Below, one piece after another: positions 18,534-26,442 of a stretch of 64,000 nucleotides of DNA (positions are counted from its first letter, which is position 1; every line of letters starts with the position of its first letter). The notes under the pieces were generated by a model that was not told where the DNA came from, ran no database searches, and worked only from the letters and a program-made list of their open reading frames with translations. The DNA is from Lentisphaeria bacterium (GTDB lineage: Bacteria; Verrucomicrobiota; Lentisphaeria; Victivallales; Victivallaceae). The translations under genes were made by a program, and so were the position numbers. The stretch is taken from positions 1-64,000 of the forward strand of contig JAFVRD010000013.1 of the NCBI GenBank assembly GCA_017504435.1. The letters run 5' to 3'.

Positions 18534-19724
18534 TCAATTCAATAGCTGATAACCGGAAGCTGCGAGAGCCTGACGGATCTGTTTTAATTGTTCAAAGTTG
18601 CGTGTTTCCATTTTGATATGCAAAAAACAGCCGATGATATCAGCGTGTTCGCCGCCGGGATCGTGGCGCACCTGAATAACGTTTGCTCCGCAGTCGGCGA
18701 TGATGGCCGATACCTCCCGCAACTGACCGGGCTTATCCAGCATGGCGATTTTCAACTCCGCCACTCTGCCGCTGGAGAGCAATCCGCGATTGATAACACG
18801 GGAAAGGATGTTGACATCGATATTTCCACCGGAAACCACTGCACAGACATTTTTTCCGGCGAGGTCAAGTTTTTTTGCCAACACCGCCGCCACTCCCACA
18901 GCTCCGGCTCCTTCGGCGACCAGTTTCTGTTTTTCCATAAGAGTCAATATGGCAGTGGCTATCTCATCGTCGCTGACAGTGACGATACCATCAACATATT
19001 TACAGCACAATTCTCTGGTCAGAGTGCCGGGTGTTTTCACAGCGATACCGTCGGCAAAGGTGGAAACTTTTGCCAGTGTAACGCCCTGTTTTTCGGCGAA
19101 TGCTTTACACATTCCCGGTGCGCCTTCCGCCTGAACACCGTAAACTTTGCACTCCGGTTTGAGTTGTTTCAACGTGAATGCCACTCCGGAAGCCAATCCG
19201 CCGCCGCCCACAGGTACGAGTACAGTATCGACTTCGGGAAATTGTTCCAAAATTTCCAGAGCGATCGAACCTTGCCCCGCGATCACATCCTCATCATCAA
19301 AGGGATGGACAAAAATGGAATCATGTTCTTGACAATATTTTTCTGCCGCCAGATAAGCATCATCGTAAACACCATCGACCAAATGGACTTCAGCACCGAG
19401 TTTTCTGGTCGCTTCCACTTTGGATATCGGAGCAATGCTGGGCATGAAAATTACTGCCTTGCGGCGAAGTTTTCCGGCGGCAAGTGAAACGCCTTGCGAG
19501 TGGTTGCCGGCTGAACAGGCAACGATCTCCCTGCCGTCCGGAGGCAGAGAAGCGATTTTGAAAAATGCTCCCCGCAATTTGAATGAGCCGGTAAGCTGCA
19601 AATTCTCCGCTTTCAAACGCAACTGGCAATCATCGGTCAAGCCGTTGCTTTCGATCATATCGGTATAGCGTGCCACACTTTTAAGCAAATGGCTGGCTTT
19701 GTAAACTTTATCCAGCGTCAACAT
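18534..19724 (-). CDS. ilvA: Threonine ammonia-lyase (threonine deaminase)
   Basis: A 396-residue PLP enzyme converting threonine to 2-oxobutanoate, the first step toward isoleucine. The PLP Lys lies in TGSFKLRGA, the Ser/Gly phosphate loop is VGGGGLASG, and SAGNHSQGV is conserved. A single ACT-like domain (residues of about 320-396, beginning [13 protein letters not shown]) follows, as in the short form of threonine deaminase rather than the two-ACT E. coli IlvA. It is the last gene of ilvBNCDA and its ATG overlaps the end of ilvD, so co-translation is likely. Isoleucine feedback through the ACT domain is inferred. Confidence 0.93.
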   Translation of the reverse strand: MLTLDKVYKASHLLKSVARYTDMIESNGLTDDCQLRLKAENLQLTGSFKLRGAFFKIASLPPDGREIVACSAGNHSQGVSLAAGKLRRKAVIFMPSIAPISKVEATRKLGAEVHLVDGVYDDAYLAAEKYCQEHDSIFVHPFDDEDVIAGQGSIALEILEQFPEVDTVLVPVGGGGLASGVAFTLKQLKPECKVYGVQAEGAPGMCKAFAEKQGVTLAKVSTFADGIAVKTPGTLTRELCCKYVDGIVTVSDDEIATAILTLMEKQKLVAEGAGAVGVAAVLAKKLDLAGKNVCAVVSGGNIDVNILSRVINRGLLSSGRVAELKIAMLDKPGQLREVSAIIADCGANVIQVRHDPGGEHADIIGCFLHIKMETRNFEQLKQIRQALAASGYQLLN

Positions 19725-21349
19725 AATTTTGCTCCTTTATCGGCAGAAGAAACCAGTGCCGCATAGCGTTTGAGATAGCCGGTCAACTGCCGTTGGGGGG
19801 CAAAATCTTTTCTGCGACGTCTTTCTGCAAGAAGATTTTCATCCACCAGAAGTTCCAGAGAATAGTTCGGGATATCTATTTTTATCATATCGCCCTCTTC
19901 GACCAGAGCGATAGTGCCGCCGGAAACGGCTTCCGGTGAAACGTGTCCGATCGCCGCTCCGCGGGTCGCTCCGGAAAATCTGCCGTCAGTGACCAGTGCC
20001 ACATCGGCATCCAGCCCCATTCCGGCGATAGCACTGGTGGGAGAAAGCATTTCCCGCATGCCCGGCCCTCCGGCAGGGCCTTCGTTGCGGATGACGACAC
20101 AATCGCCTTTGACGATTGATCCTGCAAGGATCGCTTTTACCGCCTCTTCTTCCCCCTCAAAAACTCTTGCCCGTCCGGTAAACCGGAGCATCTCTTTTCT
20201 TACCGCACACCGTTTGACGATCCCCCCATCCGGAGCAAGATTGCCGTACAACACCGCCAGACCGCCCTCATCGGTGTAGTGTTGGATAACTTCCCGGTCT
20301 CTGACTTGCGCATCGGCCACAACTTCGCCGAGCGTAACCCCGGAAACAGTAAGACAATCCAGATCCAGCAAATGGGAGACTTCTTTCATCACAGCCGAAA
20401 CACCTCCGGCACAGTGCAGATCCTGCATGTGGTGCTTACCTGCCGGAGCAAGGCGGCACAGATTCGGGGTACGCGAACTGATTTCATTTACAGTATGCAG
20501 ATCGAATTCCACGCCCGCTTCAGCGGCGATGGCAGGCAGATGCAGTGCCGTATTGGTGGAGCATCCCAGAGCCATATCCACGGTCAACGCATTATGAAAT
20601 GCTTCTGCGGTCATGATATCACGGGGGCAAAGATCACGTTTGAGCAATTCCAGCACCATCATTCCCGCCCGTTTGGCAAGATGGGTTCTTTGTGAATAAA
20701 CTGCCGGGATCGTGCCGTTGCCGGGCAGAGCCATACCGATCGCTTCGCAAAGACAATTCATGCTGTTGGCAGTGAACATCCCCGAACATGAACCGCACCC
20801 CGGACAACTGGAACACTCCACTTCTGAGAGTTCCGCATCGCTCATTTTACCCGCATTTACCGCCCCGACGGCTTCAAAAACGGTATTCAAATCCCGCCCG
20901 TCAAGCGAAAGCATGGGACCGCCGGAAACGAAAATTGCCGGCAGATTGCACCGTGCCGCCGCCATCAGCATTCCGGGAACGACTTTGTCGCAGTTGGGAA
21001 TGAAAACCAATGCATCGAAACAGTGGGCTTTGACCATACATTCGATACTGTCGGCAATCAATTCTCTGGAAGCAAGGCTGTAATGCATCCCGTCATGTCC
21101 CATGGCAAGTCCGTCACAAACTGCGATGGTATTGAATTCCATCGGCGTACCGCCGGCGGCAAGCACCCCGTCTTTGACGGCACGGGCAACTTGCTGCAGG
21201 TGCATATGTCCCGGTACAACTTCATTGAAACTGTTGACCACCCCGACCAGCGGGCGTTTCATCTGCTCCGGGGTGAACCCCAGCGCACCCAATAAGGCGC
21301 GCTGGGGGGCGGCAGATACTCCGGTTGTAAGTTTTTCGCTGTTCATCAT
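19718..21349 (-). CDS. ilvD: Dihydroxy-acid dehydratase
   Basis: A 543-residue Fe-S dehydratase catalysing the third common step of valine and isoleucine synthesis. Cluster-ligand motifs are [12 protein letters not shown] and [13 protein letters not shown], with [19 protein letters not shown] near the C-terminus. The length is typical. The ATG at 21349 overlaps the ilvC stop by four bases (ATGA); a second ATG follows immediately. It ends inside the start of ilvA. Confidence 0.96.
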   Translation of the reverse strand: MMNSEKLTTGVSAAPQRALLGALGFTPEQMKRPLVGVVNSFNEVVPGHMHLQQVARAVKDGVLAAGGTPMEFNTIAVCDGLAMGHDGMHYSLASRELIADSIECMVKAHCFDALVFIPNCDKVVPGMLMAAARCNLPAIFVSGGPMLSLDGRDLNTVFEAVGAVNAGKMSDAELSEVECSSCPGCGSCSGMFTANSMNCLCEAIGMALPGNGTIPAVYSQRTHLAKRAGMMVLELLKRDLCPRDIMTAEAFHNALTVDMALGCSTNTALHLPAIAAEAGVEFDLHTVNEISSRTPNLCRLAPAGKHHMQDLHCAGGVSAVMKEVSHLLDLDCLTVSGVTLGEVVADAQVRDREVIQHYTDEGGLAVLYGNLAPDGGIVKRCAVRKEMLRFTGRARVFEGEEEAVKAILAGSIVKGDCVVIRNEGPAGGPGMREMLSPTSAIAGMGLDADVALVTDGRFSGATRGAAIGHVSPEAVSGGTIALVEEGDMIKIDIPNYSLELLVDENLLAERRRRKDFAPQRQLTGYLKRYAALVSSADKGAKLC

Positions 21350-22335
21350 TTATTCCAATTCATTTTAGCGCGCAATTCTGCGCCGACAGTTTCCAGCTGA
21401 TGCGCTTTGGCAGCTTCCCGCTGTTTGGAAAAAAGCGGTCTGCCGTCGGCATTTTCCTTGAGCCATTTGCGGGCAAAAGTACCATCCTGGATTTCGGCAA
21501 GTACCTGTTTCATTTCCGCTTTAGTAGCATCGGTGATCAAGCGGTGACCGGTATTGTAATCGCCGTATTCTGCCGTGTCACTGATGCTGTAACGCATGAA
21601 AGAAAATCCGCCTTTGACCACCAGATCTATGATGAGTTTCATCTCGTGGATACACTCGAAATAGGCACTTTCCGGCTTGTATCCAGCTTCGACAAGGGTC
21701 TCAAATCCAGCCTGCATCAAAGCGGTAACACCCCCGCAGAGAACCGCCTGTTCACCAAAGAGGTCGGTTTCGGTCTCTTCTTTGAATGTAGTTTCAAGGA
21801 TTCCTGTCCGTCCCGCACCAAGTCCGGCGGCGTAAGCAAGAGCCAATTCCATAGCATTGCCCGAAGCATCCTGTTGAACCGCTACCAGACAGGGAACGCC
21901 TTTGCCCTCAACGAATTGACTGCGCACAGTGTGACCGGGGCCTTTAGGGGCGATCATCACCACATTGACAAAATCCGGCGGCACGATCTCTTTGAAGTGC
22001 ACGTTGAAACCGTGGGCGAAACTCAAGGTCATACCCGGTTTCAAATTATCTCTGACTCCGTTTTCGTAGATGGAACGCATCTTTTCGTCATTGACCAGCA
22101 TCATTACCCAATCGGCTTTTTTGACGGCATCTGGAGTATTGAGAACTTCAAAACCATCGGCTTTGGCAGCGGCGGCACTTTTGGAGTTTTCATACAGACC
22201 GACCACCACATTAACACCGCTGTCCCGCAAATTTTGAGCGTGAGCATGGCCCTGACTGCCGTAACCGATCACGGCAACGGTCAGATTTTTGAGAAGTTCA
22301 AGGTTGCAGTTTTCATTGTAGTACATTTTGCTCAT
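21346..22335 (-). CDS. ilvC: Ketol-acid reductoisomerase, class I
   Basis: A 329-residue short-form enzyme that isomerises and reduces acetolactate or acetohydroxybutanoate with NAD(P)H and Mg2+. The nucleotide-binding loop is [19 protein letters not shown]. Metal-binding acidic motifs are [21 protein letters not shown] and the ECIHEMK segment of the C-terminal knotted domain. It follows ilvN after 18 bases and overlaps ilvD, in the conserved order ilvB-ilvN-ilvC. Confidence 0.97.
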   Translation of the reverse strand: MSKMYYNENCNLELLKNLTVAVIGYGSQGHAHAQNLRDSGVNVVVGLYENSKSAAAAKADGFEVLNTPDAVKKADWVMMLVNDEKMRSIYENGVRDNLKPGMTLSFAHGFNVHFKEIVPPDFVNVVMIAPKGPGHTVRSQFVEGKGVPCLVAVQQDASGNAMELALAYAAGLGAGRTGILETTFKEETETDLFGEQAVLCGGVTALMQAGFETLVEAGYKPESAYFECIHEMKLIIDLVVKGGFSFMRYSISDTAEYGDYNTGHRLITDATKAEMKQVLAEIQDGTFARKWLKENADGRPLFSKQREAAKAHQLETVGAELRAKMNWNK

Positions 22336-22353
22336 TTTCTTTTTTTCCTTATT

Positions 22354-22602
22354 TTAGAGCGTTGAGTTGTTCAACAGAACAACGGTTTTAACATCAAATA
22401 ATTTCCGTAATTGTCTGGTCATCTGCTGTTGTATGGCGGTATCTCCGCAGGAGACTATCCGCATTACGGACAGCGCGGGATCACGGGTCTCATGGACGGT
22501 CAGACTGTCGATATTGTACTTGCGTTTGGCATAAAGTCCGGTGATCCGGTTGAGTACACCGCAGTGATTTGCCACGGTGAGTTCCACGATAAAGCGTTCC
22601 AT
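22354..22602 (-). CDS. ilvN: Acetolactate synthase small (regulatory) subunit
   Basis: An 82-residue protein consisting of one ACT domain (MERFIVELTVANHCGVLNRITGLYAKRKYNIDSL). It is shorter than IlvH (about 160) and close to IlvN/IlvM in size. The start lies three bases after the ilvB stop. It should confer valine sensitivity on, and stabilise, the large subunit. The absence of the IlvH C-terminal domain is clear from length alone. Confidence 0.92.
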   Translation of the reverse strand: MERFIVELTVANHCGVLNRITGLYAKRKYNIDSLTVHETRDPALSVMRIVSCGDTAIQQQMTRQLRKLFDVKTVVLLNNSTL

Positions 22603-22605
22603 TTT

Positions 22606-24261
22606 TCAATTCCTTTGGGTTATAAGGTCACTGACACTGCCGCCGGGAGGGATCATCGGCAGTACAAATTCATCCATATCCAGTTGGCAATCAAGTACCA
22701 GCGGAGTATCAGCAGGCGGATTAAATAAAGCGCGCTCCAATTCAACCAGTCTGGTGATTTTTTTACCCTTTGCGCCGAATGCCCTTGCCAGAGCGGCGAA
22801 ATCGGTTTTCCGGTTCAACGTAGTGTGCGAATAGTGTTTGTCATAAAACATCGTCTGCCACTGCCGTACCATACCCAATACTCCGTTGTTGAAAATCACG
22901 ATCGTAAGCGGCAAATTTTGCGATACCGCTGTGGCAAGTTCCTGCAGACACATTCCGAAACTGCCGTCACCGGTGAAAAGTACCGTCGGTTTGCGGTCAT
23001 TGGCGATACATCCGCCGATCGCCGCGCCCAGACCGAACCCCATCGTACCCAATCCGCCGGAAGTCAACAGCGTGCGGGGCGTTTGAAAAGGAAAATATTG
23101 CATCGTCCACATCTGATGCTGTCCCACATCAGTAGCGATCACCGTATCCGGAGTACAGTATGAAGCGACTGTTTTCAGCAAATTAACAGGATTAAGCTGA
23201 TCGCTAACCGGATGAAAATCCAGCTTTTTCGCTTTGGCACACGCTTTTTCCCATTCCGGATGGGCAATCCGGGGCAATTTCTGCAGAAGTTGTTGTAACA
23301 CCGCTTTTACCTCCCCGCACAACTCCACATCAGCGGCGGTATTTTTGTTGATTTCGGCATGGTCGATATCGACATGGATGATCTTTTTGCCCTCTTTATA
23401 TTTTGCCGTATTACCGGTGGCGCGGTCAGAAAAACGGACCCCCAGAGCGATTATAAGATCACACTCTGTGAACATTTTAGCGGAACTTGCGGTGCCGTGC
23501 ATACCGCACATCCCCAGATTCAGCGGTTCATTTGCCGGCAGCGCAGTCAGCCCCATCATACTGAAGGTCACCGGAGCAGAAATACGCTTTGCCAGAGCCA
23601 GAAGCTCGTCACTTGCCCCGGAAGAAACCACTCCGCCGCCGGAGTAGATCAACGGGCGTTCAGCAGATTCAATCAGACGGAGCGTTTCACTTAAATCCAC
23701 TTCCGGCAGGGAGTTGAAAAACAGTTCCTGCGAAGTGTATTCGCTTTCATCACACATATCGGTCTGGATGCTTTTAGGAATATCCACCAACACCGGACCG
23801 GGACGGCCGGATGAGGCGATTTGGAATGCGGCATCCAGTATGCCATTTAAATCTTTTATATCGCTGACGGCGAAATTGTGCTTGACAATTTCCTGGGTTA
23901 TTCCGGTGATGTCCACCTCCTGAAAACTGTCCCGTCCCAACAGCGGCACAGCCACATTGCCAGTGATGGCAACCAGAGGTACGCTATCCAGATAAGCGTT
24001 GGCGATACCGGTGACCAGATTGGTCGCTCCGGGACCGCTGGTAGCGATGACCACGCCCGGCTTGCCGCTCACCCGGGCAAAACCGTCGGCGGCGTGAGCG
24101 GCATTCTGCTCATGGGCGCACAAGACATGGTTAATGCGGTGGGCGTTTTTATAAAGTTCATCATAGATGGGCAGAACTGCGCCGCCGGGATAACCGAAAA
24201 CGGTGTCCGCACCATTGCGGCACAATGCGTCGATAACTATTGCTGCTCCTGATTTTTTCAT
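22606..24261 (-). CDS. ilvB: Acetolactate synthase large (catalytic) subunit
   Basis: A 551-residue thiamine-diphosphate enzyme condensing pyruvate with pyruvate or 2-oxobutanoate. The catalytic Glu is in HEQNAAHAADGFAR. The ThDP motif GDGSFGM, followed about 25 residues later by FNNGVLGMVRQWQ, and the SGPGATNLVTG loop are present. It is the first structural gene of ilvBNCDA. The start at 24261 has no strong Shine-Dalgarno and lies about 30 bases after the second attenuator's terminator, so expression depends on read-through of the upstream hairpins. Confidence 0.96.
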   Translation of the reverse strand: MKKSGAAIVIDALCRNGADTVFGYPGGAVLPIYDELYKNAHRINHVLCAHEQNAAHAADGFARVSGKPGVVIATSGPGATNLVTGIANAYLDSVPLVAITGNVAVPLLGRDSFQEVDITGITQEIVKHNFAVSDIKDLNGILDAAFQIASSGRPGPVLVDIPKSIQTDMCDESEYTSQELFFNSLPEVDLSETLRLIESAERPLIYSGGGVVSSGASDELLALAKRISAPVTFSMMGLTALPANEPLNLGMCGMHGTASSAKMFTECDLIIALGVRFSDRATGNTAKYKEGKKIIHVDIDHAEINKNTAADVELCGEVKAVLQQLLQKLPRIAHPEWEKACAKAKKLDFHPVSDQLNPVNLLKTVASYCTPDTVIATDVGQHQMWTMQYFPFQTPRTLLTSGGLGTMGFGLGAAIGGCIANDRKPTVLFTGDGSFGMCLQELATAVSQNLPLTIVIFNNGVLGMVRQWQTMFYDKHYSHTTLNRKTDFAALARAFGAKGKKITRLVELERALFNPPADTPLVLDCQLDMDEFVLPMIPPGGSVSDLITQRN

Positions 24262-24290
24262 TTTTAGTCTGCTTTCACTGGAATAAGGTT

Positions 24291-24334
24291 AAAATTAAAA
24301 AGCCCTGCCGGAAATCTTCGCTTCCGGCAGGGCT
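24291..24334 (-). terminator. ilv attenuator 2 intrinsic terminator
   Basis: On the minus strand AGCCCTGCCGGAA pairs perfectly over 13 bp with TTCCGGCAGGGCT around an 8-base loop, followed by TTTTAATTTT. It starts 20 bases after the stop of leader peptide 2 and ends about 30 bases before the ilvB start. The ascending-arm segment CCCTGCCGG (24324-24332) can instead pair with CCGGCACGG (24359-24367) at the end of leader 2, eight of nine positions matching, forming an antiterminator. Confidence 0.85.
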
Positions 24335-24353
24335 GAAACTGACTTGCTTGATT

Positions 24354-24497
24354 CTATACCGTGCCGGGGGGCATAATAATAATTACGCTGATAATAATGG
24401 TAATAATAATGACGGCGGCAACGGATACGACAACAGAACCGGACACAGAAAGTGCCGGGACAAAATTGATGTTGCTGTTAAAAAGTGTCGTATTCAT
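24354..24497 (-). CDS. ilv leader peptide 2 (47 aa, Ile/Val-rich)
   Basis: The small frame starts ATG-AAT-ACG at 24497 and ends TAG at 24354. It encodes 10 Ile and 9 Val in 47 residues, with the cluster VIIITIIISVIIIMPPGTV at the end, reminiscent of the enterobacterial IlvL pattern VVVIIIPPCG. Codons are mainly ATT. A ribosome stalled on the Ile run would leave the last codons (CCGGCACGG) free to pair with the terminator arm; a ribosome at the stop would cover them. There is no strong Shine-Dalgarno. A short TTG frame after the GGAGA of terminator 1 ends ATGA exactly at this start, so coupling is possible. Translation is inferred from composition and layout. Confidence 0.8.
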   Translation of the reverse strand: MNTTLFNSNINFVPALSVSGSVVVSVAAVIIITIIISVIIIMPPGTV

Positions 24498-24512
24498 TTT
24501 CGTTTTCGTTTC

Positions 24513-24551
24513 AAAAAAAAATCTCCCTGCGGCTGATCACCGAAGAGAGAT
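24513..24551 (-). terminator. ilv attenuator 1 intrinsic terminator
   Basis: On the minus strand ATCTCTC pairs with GGGAGAT (one G-U), with an inner CGG/CCG stem around TGATCAG, followed by nine T. It starts about 24 bases after the stop of leader peptide 1. The segment ATCAGCCG (24530-24537) is perfectly complementary over 8 bp to CGGCTGAT (24587-24594) in the last codons of leader 1, giving a competing antiterminator. Confidence 0.8.
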
Positions 24552-24581
24552 ATTATAAATCATTCAAGTTTATCTCAACAA
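24552..24581 (-). promoter_or_regulatory. Possible internal promoter between the two ilv attenuators
   Basis: A perfect TATAAT (24552-24557) lies 18 bases from TTGTTG (24576-24581), which overlaps the leader 1 stop codon. Transcripts from here would start inside terminator 1 and meet only attenuator 2. The -35 box matches four of six consensus positions, so this is a candidate only. Confidence 0.35.
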
Positions 24582-24664
24582 CAGCAATCAGCCGTACCGA
24601 CGCCGATAATTACGACGACGGCAATAATAATAACGCTGATAATGTTGTTGAAAAATTTGTTCAT
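24575..24664 (-). CDS. ilv leader peptide 1 (29 aa, Ile/Val-rich)
   Basis: The frame starts at ATG 24664 with GGGGA 5 bases upstream and ends TGA at 24575. It encodes 7 Ile and 5 Val but no Leu in 29 residues: NNIISVIIIAVVVIIGVGTA then D and three Cys. The last codons contain CGGCTGAT, which can pair with the loop and descending arm of the following terminator. The layout is that of a ribosome-mediated attenuator sensing charged tRNA-Ile and tRNA-Val. It shares an ATTATCAGCGT-ATTATTATT core with leader 2, which suggests a tandem duplication. The start lies about 25 bases downstream of the predicted transcription start. Confidence 0.82.
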   Translation of the reverse strand: MNKFFNNIISVIIIAVVVIIGVGTADCCC

Positions 24665-24695
24665 TTTTTCCCCGTTTCATTTCAAAACACCTTTT

Positions 24696-24723
24696 AATAT
24701 ACCATTGTTTTTTTTACTGTCAA
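24696..24723 (-). promoter_or_regulatory. Main promoter of the ilv leader/ilvBNCDA operon
   Basis: On the minus strand a perfect TTGACA (24718-24723) is separated by 16 bases from TATATT (24696-24701), with a TG one base before the -10 box. The predicted start near 24689 leaves a short 5' UTR of about 25 bases before leader peptide 1. Confidence 0.8.
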
Positions 24724-24761
24724 GAGGGAAAAAAGAAAAAAAAGAAAATTTTTTTGAAGGC

Positions 24762-24790
24762 TTGACTTGCAAAAAAAACGGTGCTACATT
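24762..24790 (+). promoter_or_regulatory. Promoter of the orphan plus-strand leader
   Basis: TTGACT (24762-24767), a 17-base spacer and TACATT (24785-24790). It is divergent from the ilv promoter, about 40 bases away across an A/G-rich stretch. The predicted start near 24797 lies about 30 bases before the small frame. Confidence 0.7.
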
Positions 24791-24827
24791 AAAGAATACA
24801 CGCAAGAAAAAAGTGCGGAAAACAAAA

Positions 24828-24908
24828 ATGAAAAACATTATTATCAACCTTATTACGCTTGACATTCTTCTGCTTATTCAGGAGAGTGCTGTTCCGTCGT
24901 GCGGTTGA
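24828..24908 (+). CDS. Orphan leader peptide (26 aa, Ile/Leu-rich)
   Basis: The frame is ATG at 24828 to TGA at 24908, with GCGGAA about 9 bases upstream. It encodes 6 Ile and 5 Leu in 26 residues (MKNIIINLITLDILLLI, then polar residues ending SCG). GTGCTGTTCCG (24886-24896), in the codons just before the stop, can pair over 11 positions (three G-U) with CGGAGCAGTGC (24932-24942) in the ascending arm and loop of the following terminator. That is the same design as in the two ilv attenuators. No sense gene follows: the next genes are convergent (rpsS end). It may be an attenuator left behind by a rearrangement, a regulatory small RNA, or a small membrane peptide. Confidence 0.65.
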   Translation: MKNIIINLITLDILLLIQESAVPSCG

Positions 24909-24927
24909 TAGAATCAAAAGCAAACCG

Positions 24928-24962
24928 ATCCCGGAGCAGTGCATGTTCCGGGATTTTTTTAT
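24928..24962 (+). terminator. Terminator of the orphan leader
   Basis: ATCCCGGA pairs with TCCGGGAT around an 11-base loop, followed by seven T. It starts 20 bases after the leader stop codon. An alternative pairing of its left arm with the leader coding sequence would prevent its formation. Confidence 0.8.
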
Positions 24963-24975
24963 ATTACTTCAGCGT

Positions 24976-25015
24976 AAAAAAACTCCCGTCTACCAATTTG
25001 ATAAACGGGAGTTTT
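24976..25015 (-). terminator. Terminator of the rpsS-ending ribosomal operon
   Basis: On the minus strand AAACTCCCGT/ACGGGAGTTT form a 10-bp stem followed by seven T, about 25 bases after the rpsS stop. On the plus strand it is followed by TTTTATT, so it may also stop transcripts coming from the orphan leader. Confidence 0.85.
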
Positions 25016-25040
25016 ATTGCTTGTTGCAAGCTTCCGGTCA

Positions 25041-25307
25041 TTATTTACCGGAAACAACACCGTGGACTTTGAATACACGGGTAGGCACAAATTCGCCGAG
25101 CTTATGGCCGACCATGTTCTCAGTAACGAAAACCGGAACAAAGGTTTTGCCATTATGCACATTGAACGTATGTCCGACAAAATCCGGAATAATCAGAGAA
25201 CGCCGGGACCAGGTTTTGATCGGGGTCTTGTTGGCAGCGTTCATCTTTTCGACTTTGTCGATAAGATACTGATCCACAAAAGGACCTTTTTTGATGGATC
25301 TGGGCAT
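25041..25307 (-). CDS. rpsS: Ribosomal protein uS19
   Basis: An 88-residue S19, a head-domain protein of the small subunit: [15 protein letters not shown] at the start, [20 protein letters not shown], and [11 protein letters not shown]. Its ATG overlaps the rplB stop by one base (TAATG). Unusually, this is the last gene: the normal next members of the S10 cluster (rplV, rpsC, rplP and so on) are absent and a terminator follows. Confidence 0.98.
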   Translation of the reverse strand: MPRSIKKGPFVDQYLIDKVEKMNAANKTPIKTWSRRSLIIPDFVGHTFNVHNGKTFVPVFVTENMVGHKLGEFVPTRVFKVHGVVSGK

Positions 25308-26134
25308 TATTTCTTCCTCCGTTCAACGATGAATTTCTTTGAACCTTTTTTCGGGTTACGGGTACGTTTGCCTTTGGCAAGTTTACCCCACGGTGACACC
25401 GGATGTCCACCGCCGGACTCACGACCTTCACCACCACCCATCGGATGGTCGACCGGGTTCTGAGCAACACCGCGGACGTGCGGACGGAAACCCATATACC
25501 GTTTTTTACCGGCTTTACCGAGTTTGGTGTTCATCAGATCAAGGTTGCCGATCTGACCGATCATAGCACGGCAGTTGACGTGCAGCATACGAACTTCACC
25601 TGACGGCAGTTTGACCTGCGCGTAGAGTTCTTCTTTACCACGGAGGGTAGCGACCTGACCGGCTGAACGCACCAATTTGGCACCTGCGCCCGGCTGCATT
25701 TCAATGCAGCAGATCTCAATACCGACCGGAATATCTTTGAGTTTCAACCAGTTGCCCGGTTTCAATTCCGCTTTGGGACCATTCATGACCACATCGCCGA
25801 CTTTCAGACCGACCGGAGCAAGGATATAAGCCTTGTCGCCGTCAGCGTAAGAAAGCAGTGCGATATTGGCAGTACGGTTCGGATCGTATTCGATCGTCGC
25901 AACTTTCGCCGGAACGCCCTCTTTATTGCGGTTGAAGTCAACCATACGGTAGACACGTTTATTACCGGCACCACGGAAACGGGTGGTGATACGACCCTGA
26001 TTATTGCGGCCGCCGGTTGATTTTTTGCCCTTCAGCAGCTTTTTGAACGGCGCGACCTTGCTCAATTCAGCAGTGTCGACGACCGACATATGCCGCCGTG
26101 AGGGAGTTGTCGGAGTGTAACTTTTAATCGCCAT
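25307..26134 (-). CDS. rplB: Ribosomal protein uL2
   Basis: A 275-residue L2, needed for subunit association and peptidyl transfer. The conserved [18 protein letters not shown] with its His, [21 protein letters not shown], and a basic C-terminus are present. It follows rplW after 14 bases in the usual rplC-rplD-rplW-rplB-rpsS order. Confidence 0.98.
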   Translation of the reverse strand: MAIKSYTPTTPSRRHMSVVDTAELSKVAPFKKLLKGKKSTGGRNNQGRITTRFRGAGNKRVYRMVDFNRNKEGVPAKVATIEYDPNRTANIALLSYADGDKAYILAPVGLKVGDVVMNGPKAELKPGNWLKLKDIPVGIEICCIEMQPGAGAKLVRSAGQVATLRGKEELYAQVKLPSGEVRMLHVNCRAMIGQIGNLDLMNTKLGKAGKKRYMGFRPHVRGVAQNPVDHPMGGGEGRESGGGHPVSPWGKLAKGKRTRNPKKGSKKFIVERRKK

Positions 26135-26148
26135 TTTCTTTAACTCCC

Positions 26149-26430
26149 TTAGATGATCTCAATGGTACCTTCGGCAAGCGTGACCACGGCACGTTTCCAA
26201 TCGGCACGGCGTCCCATTTTGGCGGTACGTCCGGCGCGTTTGGCTTTGCCGAGATAATTCATCACGTTGACCTTTGCGACTTTGACCTTGAAAAGTTCTT
26301 CCACGGCACGGGCAATTTCCACCCGACCGGCATCAGGATGAACCCGGAAGGTATATTTATTTTCCTGAATCAGCGCGTTGCACTTTTCAGTGACGACCGG
26401 CGCGATGATGACATCAAAAGCACTGTTCAT
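26149..26430 (-). CDS. rplW: Ribosomal protein uL23
   Basis: A 93-residue L23, the protein at the peptide exit site that docks trigger factor and [22 protein letters not shown] at the N-terminus, then [26 protein letters not shown] lies 9 bases before the start. A gap of 12 bases follows rplD. Confidence 0.96.
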   Translation of the reverse strand: MNSAFDVIIAPVVTEKCNALIQENKYTFRVHPDAGRVEIARAVEELFKVKVAKVNVMNYLGKAKRAGRTAKMGRRADWKRAVVTLAEGTIEII

Positions 26431-26442
26431 TTCTCTGTCTCC

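Noticed and set aside
24361-24558. Plus-strand 65-codon frame with Ile runs, opposite leader 2
   Set aside because: It is the reverse complement of the ATT repeats of leader 2. It lacks a ribosome-binding site, a promoter and a terminator, and would lie antisense to the ilv leader.
24828-24908. Reading the orphan small frame as a type I toxin
   Set aside because: Its hydrophobic run would suit one, but the complementarity between its coding end and the terminator, and the identical layout in the ilv leaders, favour an attenuator. No antisense antitoxin promoter was found over it.
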